Below are positions 47,636 to 57,221 of a stretch of 64,000 bases of DNA, piece after piece. How positions within the stretch are numbered: position 1 is the stretch's first letter; each line of letters begins with the position of its first letter. Source of the stretch: Vibrio sp. STUT-A11 (GTDB lineage: Bacteria > Pseudomonadota > Gammaproteobacteria > Enterobacterales > Vibrionaceae); the NCBI RefSeq assembly GCF_026000435.1, contig NZ_AP026763.1:3305722-3369721 (forward strand), given 5' to 3'. Below the pieces are notes generated by a model that was not told the DNA's origin, made no database searches, and saw only the letters and a program-made list of their open reading frames with translations. The position numbers and the translations under genes are program-made.

Positions 47636-49177
47636 TTACCAAGTTTGGGTTGCTTTGAAGTCGTCAGTCAGTTTCTTCAACTGAGCTTCGATTTCATCGT
47701 TGTAAGCACCAGACTTGTCGATCTCAGCTGCTAGTTCAGCGTATTGACCGCGAGCGTACGATAGTAGAGCCGCCTCAAAATCTAGAACTTTGTTTAGTTC
47801 TATATCATCAAGGTAACCGCGCTCTGCCGCGAAGATAGTTAGTGCTTGGTCAAATACAGACATTGGAGCGTACTGCTTCTGCTTCATTAGTTCTGTTACT
47901 TTTTGACCATGGTCTAGCTGTTTCTTCGTTGCTTCATCAAGGTCAGAAGAGAACTGAGCAAATGCTGCTAGTTCGCGGTATGCAGCTAGTGCTGTACGGA
48001 TACCACCTGATAGTTTCTTGATGATTTTCGTCTGAGCTGAACCACCTACACGAGATACTGAGATACCTGGGTCAACAGCTGGGCGTACACCCGCGTTGAA
48101 TAGCTCAGTTTGTAGGAAGATCTGACCATCGGTAATCGAGATTACGTTAGTCGGTACGAATGCTGAAACGTCACCTGCTTGAGTTTCGATGATAGGAAGA
48201 GCAGTCAAAGAACCAGTCTTACCTTTCACTTCACCGTTAGTGAAACGCTCTACATACTCTTCGCTTACACGAGCTGCACGCTCTAGTAGACGAGAGTGTA
48301 AGTAGAATACGTCACCTGGGAATGCCTCACGGCCTGGTGGACGTTTAAGTAGTAGAGAGATCTGACGGTAAGCTACTGCTTGCTTAGATAGATCATCGTA
48401 AACAATCAGTGCGTCTTCGCCGCGATCGCGGAAGTATTCACCCATCGCACAACCTGCGTATGGCGCTAGGTATTGTAGCGCTGCAGATTCAGAAGCGGAT
48501 GCAACTACAACGATAGTATTTTGTAGTGCGCCGTGCTCTTCTAGTTTGCGAACCACGTTAGCAATAGTCGATGCTTTCTGACCGATTGCTACGTAGATAG
48601 AGAAAATACCAGAGTCTTTCTGGTTGATGATCGCATCGATCGCCAGTGCTGTTTTACCAATCTGACGGTCACCGATGACAAGCTCACGCTGACCACGACC
48701 GATTGGGATCATTGAGTCAACTGACTTATAACCAGTTTGCACAGGTTGGTCTACCGATTTACGGTCGATTACACCTGGTGCGATCACTTCTACAGGCGAA
48801 GTCATTTTCGCTTCGATTGGACCTTTACCATCGATAGGCTCACCCAGCGTGTTCACTACGCGGCCTAGTAGTTCTGGACCAACTGGCACTTCAAGAATGC
48901 GGCCAGTACCTGTAACTTTCATGCCTTCCCTAAGGTCAGCATATGGGCCCATTACAACCGCACCAACCGAGTCACGCTCAAGGTTAAGTGCTAGTGCATA
49001 ACGGCCACCCGGTAATTCAATCATTTCACCTTGCATCACGTCCGCTAGGCCGTGGATGCGGATGATACCATCGCTTACCGATACGATAGTACCCTCGTTG
49101 CGAGCTTCACTAACAACTTCGAAAGATTCGATACGTTGTTTGATTAGATCGCTAATTTCCGTGGAATTAAGTTGCAT
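47636..49177 (-). CDS. atpA: ATP synthase F1 alpha subunit
   Basis: 513 residues from the ATG at 49177 with GGAG upstream; an upstream in-frame ATG at 49207 would overlap atpH and add ten residues absent from the family. Non-catalytic nucleotide site with Walker A 'GDRQIGKT' (K175). Gap of 13 bp to atpH. Confidence 0.98.
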   Translation of the reverse strand: MQLNSTEISDLIKQRIESFEVVSEARNEGTIVSVSDGIIRIHGLADVMQGEMIELPGGRYALALNLERDSVGAVVMGPYADLREGMKVTGTGRILEVPVGPELLGRVVNTLGEPIDGKGPIEAKMTSPVEVIAPGVIDRKSVDQPVQTGYKSVDSMIPIGRGQRELVIGDRQIGKTALAIDAIINQKDSGIFSIYVAIGQKASTIANVVRKLEEHGALQNTIVVVASASESAALQYLAPYAGCAMGEYFRDRGEDALIVYDDLSKQAVAYRQISLLLKRPPGREAFPGDVFYLHSRLLERAARVSEEYVERFTNGEVKGKTGSLTALPIIETQAGDVSAFVPTNVISITDGQIFLQTELFNAGVRPAVDPGISVSRVGGSAQTKIIKKLSGGIRTALAAYRELAAFAQFSSDLDEATKKQLDHGQKVTELMKQKQYAPMSVFDQALTIFAAERGYLDDIELNKVLDFEAALLSYARGQYAELAAEIDKSGAYNDEIEAQLKKLTDDFKATQTW

Positions 49178-49190
49178 GCTCCAATCCCCA

Positions 49191-49724
49191 TTAAGACTGC
49201 AATGCATCGCTCAGGCGGTTCAAACGACCACGCGCTGAGTCATCGATGACTAGGTCTCCGGCTCGAATAATAACCCCACCAAGTAGGGTCTCATCTACAC
49301 TGCAATTCAGCTTCACTTTACGTTCAAGACGTGCTTCAAGTTTGCTGCCGATATTTGCAAGCTGTTCATCAGAAAGTTCTGACGCTGAAATTACTTCAAC
49401 ATCAATTTCTTTCTCATGCTCTTTCTTCAAAATGAAGAACTGCTCACAAACATCAGGAAGGGCCGTTAAACGACCATTCTCAGCCATGACCTTTAAAAGG
49501 TTTTGACCGTTTGCATCAACTTGGTCACCACAAACTGCAACAAAGATTTCTGCCATTTTTTCAGCAGAGAACGAACTGGTTAACAGTTCAGTCATTTGTT
49601 CGTTGTTGGCAACTTCAGCAGCAAAAGACAACATTTGACCCCATTGGTCTAGTTGGTCTTTTTCTACCGCAAAGTCGAAGGCTGCTTTAGCATAGGGGCG
49701 TGCGATTGTAGTCAAATCAGACAT
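49191..49724 (-). CDS. atpH: ATP synthase F1 delta subunit
   Basis: 177-residue peripheral-stalk subunit joining F1 to subunit b. N-terminal helical bundle ('ARPYAKAAFDFAVEKDQLDQW') and C-terminal 'DETLLGGVIIRAGDLVIDDSARGRLNRL' typical of OSCP/delta. Confidence 0.97.
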   Translation of the reverse strand: MSDLTTIARPYAKAAFDFAVEKDQLDQWGQMLSFAAEVANNEQMTELLTSSFSAEKMAEIFVAVCGDQVDANGQNLLKVMAENGRLTALPDVCEQFFILKKEHEKEIDVEVISASELSDEQLANIGSKLEARLERKVKLNCSVDETLLGGVIIRAGDLVIDDSARGRLNRLSDALQS

Positions 49725-49738
49725 ATGCGCCCCCAGAC

Positions 49739-50209
49739 TTAAAGTTTTGCAGTAATGTTGTCGAGAATATCTTTTTGCGCGTCTTTATCGATAGTACGCT
49801 CAAGGATTTTCTCAGCACCAGCTACAGCCAGAGTAGCAACTTGTTTGCGCAGGTCATCGCGTGCACGATTACGCTCAGCTTCAAGTTCAGCTTCTGCTTG
49901 CGTTAGGATTTTCTGGCGTTCTGCCTGAGCTTCCTCGCGAGCTTCTTCTAGAATTTGAGACTTACGCTTATTCGCATGCTCGATGATCTCAGTTGCTGTG
50001 CGCTTCGCTTCTTTCAATTGATCAGAAGCGTTGGCTTGTGCTAGATCCAAGTCTTTAGCAGCACGTTCAGCTGCTTGAAGACCGTCAGCGATTTTCTTTT
50101 GACGCTCTTCGATCGCTTGCATCAATGGTGGCCATACATACTTCATGCAGAACCACACAAATAGTGCGAACGAGATTGCTTGACCTAGCAGAGTTGCGTT
50201 TATGTTCAC
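49739..50209 (-). CDS. atpF: ATP synthase Fo subunit b
   Basis: 156-residue peripheral stator. A single N-terminal membrane segment (about 5-25) and a long, charged helical coiled coil, with Ala/Arg/Glu-rich heptads. Confidence 0.97.
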   Translation of the reverse strand: MNINATLLGQAISFALFVWFCMKYVWPPLMQAIEERQKKIADGLQAAERAAKDLDLAQANASDQLKEAKRTATEIIEHANKRKSQILEEAREEAQAERQKILTQAEAELEAERNRARDDLRKQVATLAVAGAEKILERTIDKDAQKDILDNITAKL

Positions 50210-50280
50210 AACAGCTACCCCTCTATTTGGACTTAGTGTTAATCAGTGACAAGCCTGAGCTCGTCCCGAGTTAAAGGTGA

Positions 50281-50535
50281 TTAACCTAGTTGACCAACGA
50301 ATGGGTTTGCGAAAGTGAATAGTAGCGCGATTACGATACCGATCATTGGAACCGCATCAAGTAGACCTGCGATGATGAACATCTTAACTTGTAGCATAGG
50401 AGCCATTTCTGGTTGACGTGCTGCACCTTCTAGGAATTTACCACCTAGCAGTGCGAAACCAATCGCTGTACCAAGAGAAGCAAGACCGACGATAATACCT
50501 ACGGCGATTGCAGAAAAGCTCAGTAAAGTTTCCAT
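50281..50535 (-). CDS. atpE: ATP synthase Fo subunit c
   Basis: 84-residue two-helix ring subunit from the ATG at 50535 with GGAG upstream. The ion-carrying acid is D60 in 'FIIAGLLDAVPMIG'. The Na+-type Q/E-S signature is absent, so proton coupling is expected. Polar loop 'GAARQPEMAP' intact. Confidence 0.97.
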   Translation of the reverse strand: METLLSFSAIAVGIIVGLASLGTAIGFALLGGKFLEGAARQPEMAPMLQVKMFIIAGLLDAVPMIGIVIALLFTFANPFVGQLG

Positions 50536-50591
50536 TACTATCTCCAATTTATAGTTGTTGGCTTAGTGCCCAAATAAAAAAGCTAAAAAAA

Positions 50592-51404
50592 TTAATGATC
50601 AGGATCTTCGTGTGCCATTGACAGGTAAACAATTGTCAACATCATGAATACGAAGGCTTGAATCGTAATAACCAAGATATGGAAGATTGCCCACGGTAGT
50701 GAACCCATCCATTGTAAGTACCATGGTAGCATTGCCGCACAAAGAATGAATACAACCTCACCCGCGAACATGTTACCGAATAGACGCATACCAAGTGATA
50801 GAGGTTTCGCAAGTAGCGATACCACTTCAATCAGTAGGTTAAACGGAATCATCAGTGGGTGATTGAATGGATGTAGTGCAAGTTCTTTTGCGAATCCACC
50901 TAGACCTTTTACTTTGATGCTGTAGAAAATCATCAAGGCAAAAACGCCTAGAGCCATAGCCATGGTGATATTCACATCAGCAGACGGTACGACCTTAAGG
51001 TAAGGAATACCAAGCCAATGTTCTGCTGGGTATGGTAAGAAGTCGATCGGGACTAAGTCCATCACGTTCATCAAAAATACCCAACAAAAGATAGTCAGTG
51101 CTAAAGGCGCGATCAGTGGGTTGCGTCCATGGAACGTATCTTTGACGTTATCAGCGACAAATTCTACGATCATTTCTACAGCACACTGAAGCTTACCCGG
51201 TACACCCGCTGTTGTTCTCTTCGCTACTTTGTAAAAGATTCCGAGGAAAATTAAACCAGTAAACCAAGAAAAAAACAGGCTATCGATATGTACGTTCCAG
51301 AAACTTGTCTCCTCCGCAACTAAACCTAACTTGTATAACGATAGGTTAGAAAGGTGGTGGGCAATGTAACCGGACGATGTTAGCGCTTCACCTGGCGCAG
51401 CCAT
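50592..51404 (-). CDS. atpB: ATP synthase Fo subunit a
   Basis: 270-residue multi-spanning half-channel subunit. The essential arginine lies in 'LSLGMRLFGNMFAGE'. Follows atpI and precedes atpE, 56 bp away. Confidence 0.97.
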   Translation of the reverse strand: MAAPGEALTSSGYIAHHLSNLSLYKLGLVAEETSFWNVHIDSLFFSWFTGLIFLGIFYKVAKRTTAGVPGKLQCAVEMIVEFVADNVKDTFHGRNPLIAPLALTIFCWVFLMNVMDLVPIDFLPYPAEHWLGIPYLKVVPSADVNITMAMALGVFALMIFYSIKVKGLGGFAKELALHPFNHPLMIPFNLLIEVVSLLAKPLSLGMRLFGNMFAGEVVFILCAAMLPWYLQWMGSLPWAIFHILVITIQAFVFMMLTIVYLSMAHEDPDH

Positions 51405-51412
51405 AACTCATC

Positions 51413-51802
51413 CTATTTTTTGTTGTTAATGAATAGCACTGGTGCAAAGATATTAATACCTAGTACCAGCAAATAGGTTAGTTTGAGGGGAACAAGTTCC
51501 ACCTGCATATACATGTAGGCAACATAGAACAGTGCAACCGTGATGAGAATTTTCAGTACTTCACCCGTATAGAAGGAAGCAGCGATGCGCTTGGCAGCGC
51601 GAGCCCCACTAAACATGAAAGCACATAATGCGAAAACAGCATTGGCAATGACAAAAATGCCCCCACCAATTAACGCTGAAAGTCCCCAATCAGGATTTAC
51701 GGCTACCGCCGTTCCTGCAGCCACAAAAATAACCGCGCCAGATTCGATCATTAACAATTGCCTTGCAAGCTCTCGTCCTGGTCTAGCTAACGCAGCTACC
51801 AT
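51413..51802 (-). CDS. atpI: ATP synthase assembly protein AtpI
   Basis: 129-residue membrane protein with four hydrophobic spans, first gene of the operon. Helps assemble the c-ring in some bacteria and is not part of the final enzyme. AGAGGT lies 8 bases before the ATG. An arginine/alanine-rich N-terminal 'LARPGRELARQLL' region is as in other gammaproteobacteria. Confidence 0.93.
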   Translation of the reverse strand: MVAALARPGRELARQLLMIESGAVIFVAAGTAVAVNPDWGLSALIGGGIFVIANAVFALCAFMFSGARAAKRIAASFYTGEVLKILITVALFYVAYMYMQVELVPLKLTYLLVLGINIFAPVLFINNKK

Positions 51803-51865
51803 GTATTCGTACCTCTAGTAATATCCACTTCGCACTAAACTCTCTGTGCAGGGAAATTGGCGAAA

Positions 51866-51893
51866 ATTATACGTTCAGTCCAAGCGAATGCAA
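51866..51893 (-). promoter_or_regulatory. Putative atp operon promoter
   Basis: Minus strand TTGCAT (51888-51893), 16-bp spacer, perfect TATAAT (51866-51871), about 64 bp before atpI. Upstream is A/T-rich. Confidence 0.6.
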
Positions 51894-51991
51894 TTAAATT
51901 GCATCAAAAACTTACAGTTTTGTTTACAAAACGACAACTTTCGCACAAAATTCGAATTATTCAGTTAATTGACCTAAATCAATTATCTCAC

Positions 51992-52873
51992 TTAGGCCTC
52001 AAGCTTGGCAATAAGTTGCTCTAATTTGTGAGGTTCATCAATACTTATCGTCAGTTTCGCTTTTCCGCTTGCAGAACGAACCAAAGAAACTTTAGCGTCA
52101 AGCATCTGGCTTAATTTATGCGACATTTGCATAGCTTCGGTATCTTCTTGTTGCCCTTTTTGCTCATTTTGTGGCGCTAAACACTTTTTTACTAACTGTT
52201 CGGTTTGACGAACAGTCATGTGTTTATTTGCAACCTGCAAAGCGACTTCTATTTGCAGCTCGCCTTCAAGAGCTAAAAGAGCACGGGCATGGCCCATTTC
52301 TAGTTTTTTATCAGCGACTAAGCTCTTTACTTCAAGCTCAAGCTGATTCAAACGCAGTAAGTTGCTGACCGTCGTTCTCGATTTACCTATCACGTCAGCA
52401 ACCTGCTGGTGTGTCAGGGTAAACTCATCTTGCAAGCGCTCCAATGCCTGTGCTTCTTCGATGACATTGAGATCTTCACGTTGAATGTTCTCAATCAGCG
52501 CCATGGCAATCGCAGCACGGTCTTCAACCTTTTTCACCAAACATGGGACACGTTTTAGTCCCGCTTGCTTAGCAGCACGCCAGCGCCTCTCACCAGCAAT
52601 GATCTCAAATTGGCTACTGTCTACCTGGCGAACCACAATCGGTTGAATGATGCCTTGTGACTGAATAGAAGCAGCCAGCTCTTCCAAGGCTTCTGGTGCC
52701 ATATCTTTACGCGGTTGGTAGACACCCGGCTGCAATTGACCAATCGCGAGTTCAATTAACTCACCGTCTGCTGATAAGGCTTGGCTTTGCGATGCAATAT
52801 GCTGTTTCTCACGAGCAAATGAACTGGTCGACAACAACGCATCCAGTCCTTTTCCTAGACCACGCTTAGACAT
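51992..52873 (-). CDS. parB: Chromosome-partitioning protein ParB (Spo0J family)
   Basis: CTP-dependent clamp that binds parS sites near the origin of chromosome I. 293 residues: N-terminal 'RGLGKGLDALL', CTPase/ParB motif 'GERRWRAA', central helix-turn-helix 'THQQVADVIGKSRTTVSNLLRL', C-terminal dimer domain. Downstream of parA in the rsmG-parA-parB run. Confidence 0.97.
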   Translation of the reverse strand: MSKRGLGKGLDALLSTSSFAREKQHIASQSQALSADGELIELAIGQLQPGVYQPRKDMAPEALEELAASIQSQGIIQPIVVRQVDSSQFEIIAGERRWRAAKQAGLKRVPCLVKKVEDRAAIAMALIENIQREDLNVIEEAQALERLQDEFTLTHQQVADVIGKSRTTVSNLLRLNQLELEVKSLVADKKLEMGHARALLALEGELQIEVALQVANKHMTVRQTEQLVKKCLAPQNEQKGQQEDTEAMQMSHKLSQMLDAKVSLVRSASGKAKLTISIDEPHKLEQLIAKLEA

Positions 52874-52897
52874 GGGATTGAATTCCTTAGGTTAGAG

Positions 52898-53671
52898 TTA
52901 AACTGGGATTTCTTCGCGGCGAAGCATCTCACCCGCTAAGGCAAGATACGCTTTGGCACCAGCAGAGTACTTATCGTAATACATGGCAGGTTTACCATGG
53001 CTAGGCGCTTCGGCCAGACGAACATTACGTGGAATCACTGTGCGATAAACTTTGGTACCAAAGTGCTTTTTAAGTTGATCGGATACTTCATTCGATAAGC
53101 GGTTACGCGGATCGTACATAGTGCGTAACAAACCTTCAATTTTCAGGTTTTCATTCACTACCGCCGCCAATTTGCTAATTGTATCCATAAGAGCAGTCAA
53201 ACCTTCTAACGCAAAGTATTCACATTGCATTGGCACCAACACTGAATCAGCGGCAGCCATAGCGTTGATTGTAAGAAGGTTTAGAGAAGGGGGACAATCG
53301 ATAAAGATGAAATCATAGTTATCACGAACTGATGATAACGCATTTTTCAGGCGAACTTCACGCGCGAAAACTTCCATCAGTTTGATTTCTGCGGCGGTAA
53401 CATCACCGTTTGCGGCGATAAGATCATACTTTCCGCTTGTTTCAGAGCACACCACTTGTTCAAATGGCGTGTCTTCCACCAATAGATCGTATGCTGTGGC
53501 ATCGACCATGTACTTATCAACACCGCTGGCCATCGTAGCATTACCCTGAGGGTCAAGGTCGATAACCAAAACTTTGCGCTTTGTTGCCGCCATCGAAGCC
53601 GCTAAGTTAATGCACGTTGTTGTTTTGCCGACCCCACCTTTCTGGTTGGCGATTGCTACAATTTTACCCAC
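52898..53671 (-). CDS. parA: Chromosome-partitioning ATPase ParA
   Basis: 257-residue deviant Walker A ATPase, 'KGGVGKTT' (11-18), with 'IDLDPQGNAT' and 'DFIFIDCPPSLNLLT'. Drives segregation of the ParB-bound origin in Vibrio chromosome I. It is 24 bp from parB and 12 bp after rsmG. Confidence 0.97.
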   Translation of the reverse strand: MGKIVAIANQKGGVGKTTTCINLAASMAATKRKVLVIDLDPQGNATMASGVDKYMVDATAYDLLVEDTPFEQVVCSETSGKYDLIAANGDVTAAEIKLMEVFAREVRLKNALSSVRDNYDFIFIDCPPSLNLLTINAMAAADSVLVPMQCEYFALEGLTALMDTISKLAAVVNENLKIEGLLRTMYDPRNRLSNEVSDQLKKHFGTKVYRTVIPRNVRLAEAPSHGKPAMYYDKYSAGAKAYLALAGEMLRREEIPV

Positions 53672-53683
53672 ACGACTACCTCG

Positions 53684-54319
53684 CTAATTTTCCTTGCGCG
53701 ATAAGATTACTAGATGACGATCCCCTTCCAACTCAGGAACAGTCAAAGATACGACATCGGTCACATAACACCACTCAGGAAGCAGATCTATTTCATCTTT
53801 AGGGTGCTGACCTTTCAACGCAAGAAACAATCCATTTTCCTGTTTCGGCAGATGGTGACACCATTCCACCATATCCGTCATTGAAGCAAAAGCACGGCTC
53901 AGCACAGCATCGAATTTTTCTTCAGGCTGGAACTCTTCTACGCGGCTTTGGACCGGAGTTACGTTCTTCAGACCTAATGTGTGCACGACCTGCTTTAGAA
54001 AACGAATCCGTTTACCCAAGCTATCGAGCAGGTAGAATTCTTTGTCCGGATTCATGATAGCTAGTGGGATACCCGGTAATCCAGGGCCAGTGCCAACGTC
54101 GATAAAGCGCTGACCTGGTAAGTGAGCGCTAACCACTATGCTATCAAGAATATGTTTCACTAACATCTCAAGTGGGTCACGTACTGACGTCAAATTGTAC
54201 GCTTTGTTCCATTTGTCGAGCAGTTCAACATAACCGACCAGCTGATCACGTTGCTTCTCTGATACTTCAAGGTCAGTTTGAGCAATCAATGCATCCAGTT
54301 TAGTTCGAAGTACACTCAT
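53684..54319 (-). CDS. rsmG: 16S rRNA (guanine(527)-N(7))-methyltransferase
   Basis: Methylates G527 in the 530 loop; loss gives low-level streptomycin resistance in other bacteria. 211 residues with SAM motif 'FIDVGTGPGLPGIPLAI' and 'VLSRAFASMTDMVEW'. Its start overlaps the mnmG stop by one base. Confidence 0.97.
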   Translation of the reverse strand: MSVLRTKLDALIAQTDLEVSEKQRDQLVGYVELLDKWNKAYNLTSVRDPLEMLVKHILDSIVVSAHLPGQRFIDVGTGPGLPGIPLAIMNPDKEFYLLDSLGKRIRFLKQVVHTLGLKNVTPVQSRVEEFQPEEKFDAVLSRAFASMTDMVEWCHHLPKQENGLFLALKGQHPKDEIDLLPEWCYVTDVVSLTVPELEGDRHLVILSRKEN

Positions 54320-56214
54320 TACTCGTCCTCACCTTTTTTCAGTAAGCCATGCTTCTTCAGGTGAACCAGTAGAATAGAAATAGCAGCCGGTGTAATTCCT
54401 GAAATACGAGAAGCAATACCGATGCTTTCAGGCTTCGCTTCACTTAATTTTGTCACTACCTCGTTCGATAGACCTTTTACTTGTTTGTAATCCAGATCAA
54501 CCGGCAACTTCGTGTGTTCGTGGCGGAGTGACTTCTCGATCTCATCTTGCTGACGCTTGATGTAGCCATCGTATTTCACCTGGATTTCAACCTGCTCAGC
54601 AGCCTGTTGATCGTCCAAAGCTGGTGCAAATGCGTCTAATTGAGTCAACTGAGAGTATGAGATCTCAGGACGACGCAGCAGATCCTCACCACTGGCTTCA
54701 CGCGCCATTGGTGTTTTTAGCAGTTTGTTGAGCTCATCAATGCCTGCTGAATTTGGATTCATCCAGGTTGATTTCAAGCGTTGACGCTCCGTTTCCATGT
54801 TGTCGATTTTTTGATTGAATCGTGCCCAACGCACATCATCAACCAGACCAAGTTCACGCGCTTTTTCAGTTAAGCGTAAATCTGCATTGTCTTCACGTAG
54901 CAACAGGCGGTATTCCGCGCGAGACGTAAACATGCGGTACGGCTCTTTGGTGCCCATGGTGGATAAATCGTCAATCAATACGCCCATGTAAGCCTGGTCA
55001 CGGCGTGGGTTCCAGCCTTCTTTGTCCTGGCTGTACAAACTGGCGTTCAAACCAGCCATCAAACCCTGAGCTGCAGCTTCTTCGTACCCGGTTGTACCGT
55101 TAATTTGGCCTGCAAAGAATAAACCGTGGATAAATTTCGTTTCGTACGTCTGCTTCAAATCACGAGGATCAAAGAAATCATACTCAATCGCGTAACCCGG
55201 ACGCACAATGTGTGCGTTCTCAAAACCTTTCATTGAACGAACAATTTGTACCTGAACATCAAACGGCAAGCTGGTCGAAATACCATTCGGATACAGCTCG
55301 TTGGTTGTCAGGCCTTCTGGCTCAATAAAAATCTGGTGACTGTTTTTGTCAGCAAAACGCATCACTTTGTCTTCAATCGACGGACAGTAACGAGGACCAA
55401 TGCCTTCGATAACGCCAGCGTACATCGGACTGCGATCAAGGTTAGCGCGGATCACATCGTGTGTACTTTCGTTGGTGTGAGTGATGAAACACGGAATTTG
55501 ACGTGGATGTTGCTCACGATTGCCCAGGAATGAGAATACCGGTGTTGGGTTATCTCCGTGTTGCTCTTCCAGTACAGAGAAATCAACGGTGCGAGCATCA
55601 ATACGTGGTGGCGTCCCTGTTTTGAGACGATCCACGCGGAATGGCAATTCACGTAGACGATCAGCAAGTGCGATCGATGGTGGATCACCTGCACGGCCAC
55701 CAGAAGCACTTTCCATACCGATATGGATCTTACCACCCAGGAAGGTACCAACCGTCAATACAACCGATTTGGCGTGGAATTTAAGACCCATTTGAGTCAC
55801 GACGCCAATCACATGATCCTGTTCAACAATCAGATCATCTACCGATTGTTGGAATAGCGTTAGGTTTGGGGCATTTTCTAATGCACTGCGAACGTAGGCT
55901 TTGTAAAGTGCGCGATCAGCTTGAGCACGAGTTGCTCGTACTGCCGGGCCTTTAGAGGCATTAAGCGTTCTAAATTGAATACCTGCATGGTCAATAGCTT
56001 GCGCCATCAAACCGCCCATTGCATCCACTTCTTTAACTAAATGACCTTTACCAATACCACCAATCGCCGGATTACAAGACATTTGGCCTAATGTATCGAT
56101 GTTATGGGTAAGGAGAAGCGTTTTTTGTCCTGTACGTGCAGATGCGAGTGCGGCTTCCGTTCCAGCATGTCCGCCACCAACAACAATGACGTCAAAATTT
56201 TCGTGATAAAGCAT
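54319..56214 (-). CDS. mnmG: tRNA uridine-5-carboxymethylaminomethyl modification enzyme MnmG
   Basis: FAD enzyme that with MnmE modifies U34 of tRNAs reading split codon boxes. 631 residues; FAD-binding 'GGGHAGTEAA' (13-22), 'FRTLNASKGPAVRATRAQ' with the conserved region, and C-terminal helical domain for MnmE contact. Next to oriC, transcribed away from it, as in E. coli. The promoter lies in the AT-rich segment beyond 56230. Confidence 0.98.
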   Translation of the reverse strand: MLYHENFDVIVVGGGHAGTEAALASARTGQKTLLLTHNIDTLGQMSCNPAIGGIGKGHLVKEVDAMGGLMAQAIDHAGIQFRTLNASKGPAVRATRAQADRALYKAYVRSALENAPNLTLFQQSVDDLIVEQDHVIGVVTQMGLKFHAKSVVLTVGTFLGGKIHIGMESASGGRAGDPPSIALADRLRELPFRVDRLKTGTPPRIDARTVDFSVLEEQHGDNPTPVFSFLGNREQHPRQIPCFITHTNESTHDVIRANLDRSPMYAGVIEGIGPRYCPSIEDKVMRFADKNSHQIFIEPEGLTTNELYPNGISTSLPFDVQVQIVRSMKGFENAHIVRPGYAIEYDFFDPRDLKQTYETKFIHGLFFAGQINGTTGYEEAAAQGLMAGLNASLYSQDKEGWNPRRDQAYMGVLIDDLSTMGTKEPYRMFTSRAEYRLLLREDNADLRLTEKARELGLVDDVRWARFNQKIDNMETERQRLKSTWMNPNSAGIDELNKLLKTPMAREASGEDLLRRPEISYSQLTQLDAFAPALDDQQAAEQVEIQVKYDGYIKRQQDEIEKSLRHEHTKLPVDLDYKQVKGLSNEVVTKLSEAKPESIGIASRISGITPAAISILLVHLKKHGLLKKGEDE

Positions 56215-56229
56215 GAACCGACCTCAGGT

Positions 56230-56690
56230 ATTCAAAGGATTTATTGGACAGATAAAGGAGCAGCATTTTACCTGCTTTATGCCACAGAGAAAATCGTTTT
56301 CTCGCTTTATCCATTTTAAGCTTCAAGTAATATATATATAAGATCTATATATATGATCTTTTATTAGATCTATTATTAGGATCGACCGTTTCTGTGGATA
56401 ACCGAAAAATGATCAACAAGATCATGGATCTTATTTGGATCATATCTTGTGATCTTGCTTGGATCTGATCGAGGATTAGCTGGGATCAAAATGGGTGGTT
56501 ATACACAGGGGGATAAAACGATCAAAGTTGTTCTTTGGATAACTAAAGGAAAGTAACTGGATATTAGCTTACTTATCCACAGTCTGATTGCTTGTTTTTT
56601 AATCGGTTGATTGGCTGTTTAGAGAAAAAGTTATTCACATTGGGTAGGACAGAGCCGCGATGCGACTCTGTAAGTAGGAGAAAATGGCAG
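56230..56690. other. oriC: oriC, replication origin of chromosome I
   Basis: Between mnmG and mioC, the standard gammaproteobacterial position. DnaA boxes: TGTGGATAA at 56393-56401 and TTATCCACA at 56573-56581 (consensus, opposite orientations), TTATACACA at 56499-56507, TTTGGATAA at 56534-56542 (TTATCCAAA on the other strand), and TTATTCACA at 56631-56639. An AT-rich unwinding element precedes them. GATC occurs 13 times between 56342 and 56523, far above chance, pointing to Dam/SeqA control. No ORF of note inside. mioC has only an imperfect hairpin (56649-56671) before the origin, so its transcription may enter oriC. Confidence 0.95.
56341..56380 (+). repeat. oriC unwinding element with tandem GATC 13-mers
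   Basis: GATCTTTTATTAG (56355-56367) and GATCTATTATTAG (56368-56380) are tandem 13-mers that differ at one position; a related AGATCTATATATA precedes at 56341. They are like the E. coli GATCTNTTNTTTT repeats. The flank 56325-56355 is almost pure A/T. Confidence 0.88.
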
Positions 56691-57125
56691 TTAAAATTGT
56701 TCGATGTGCTCTTTTAGCCACTCTTCTGCTGCGTCTTCTGGCACTTCATGGCTAAGGACATCAATCTTTAAGCAGTCTGTAATTGGTGTGGCACCAATGT
56801 CTTCCAGTAAATCATACGCATGCTGGCCAGCTGCACAGAAAGTATCGTAGCTTGAATCACCTATCGCTATCACGGCAAACTTCACGTCCGCCATTTTCGG
56901 TGGGGTCGCCTGAAGAGCGGCAATAAACGGCTGAATGTTATCTGGATACTCTCCGGCACCGTGTGTAGAGGTGATCACCAGCCAGGTGCCCTGGTTGTCA
57001 ATTGACGCCAATTCCGGTTGGTTGTGGATCGTGGTTTCAAATCCGTTCTCAATGAGTAGATCACTCAGGTGATCCCCCACGTATTCAGCGCCACCCAGGG
57101 TACTGCCTGTAATTATGTGGATCAT
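56691..57125 (-). CDS. mioC: Flavodoxin-like protein MioC
   Basis: FMN-binding protein of 144 residues, with 'STLGGAEYVGDHL', 'STHGAGEYPDNIQPF' and 'GDSSYDTFCAAG' loops. In E. coli it supports biotin synthase in vitro. Transcribed toward oriC. Confidence 0.95.
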   Translation of the reverse strand: MIHIITGSTLGGAEYVGDHLSDLLIENGFETTIHNQPELASIDNQGTWLVITSTHGAGEYPDNIQPFIAALQATPPKMADVKFAVIAIGDSSYDTFCAAGQHAYDLLEDIGATPITDCLKIDVLSHEVPEDAAEEWLKEHIEQF

Positions 57126-57176
57126 TTATCTTCCTTATAAGCCATACTTGCGCTCGTACAGATGAGCGAGGGTACA

Positions 57177-57215
57177 AAAAGAAACGCGGTGATAAACCTA
57201 AGCTTAACACCGCGC
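57177..57215 (-). terminator. mnmE terminator
   Basis: Minus-strand CGCGGTG (57208-57214) / CACCGCG (57185-57191), 16-nt loop, then TTTCTTTTT. Just after the mnmE stop at 57222. Confidence 0.78.
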
Positions 57216-57221
57216 GTTATA

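Noticed and set aside
56307..56315. TTATCCATT as a DnaA box
   Set aside because: The last two bases differ from the consensus, so it is weak compared with the other boxes.
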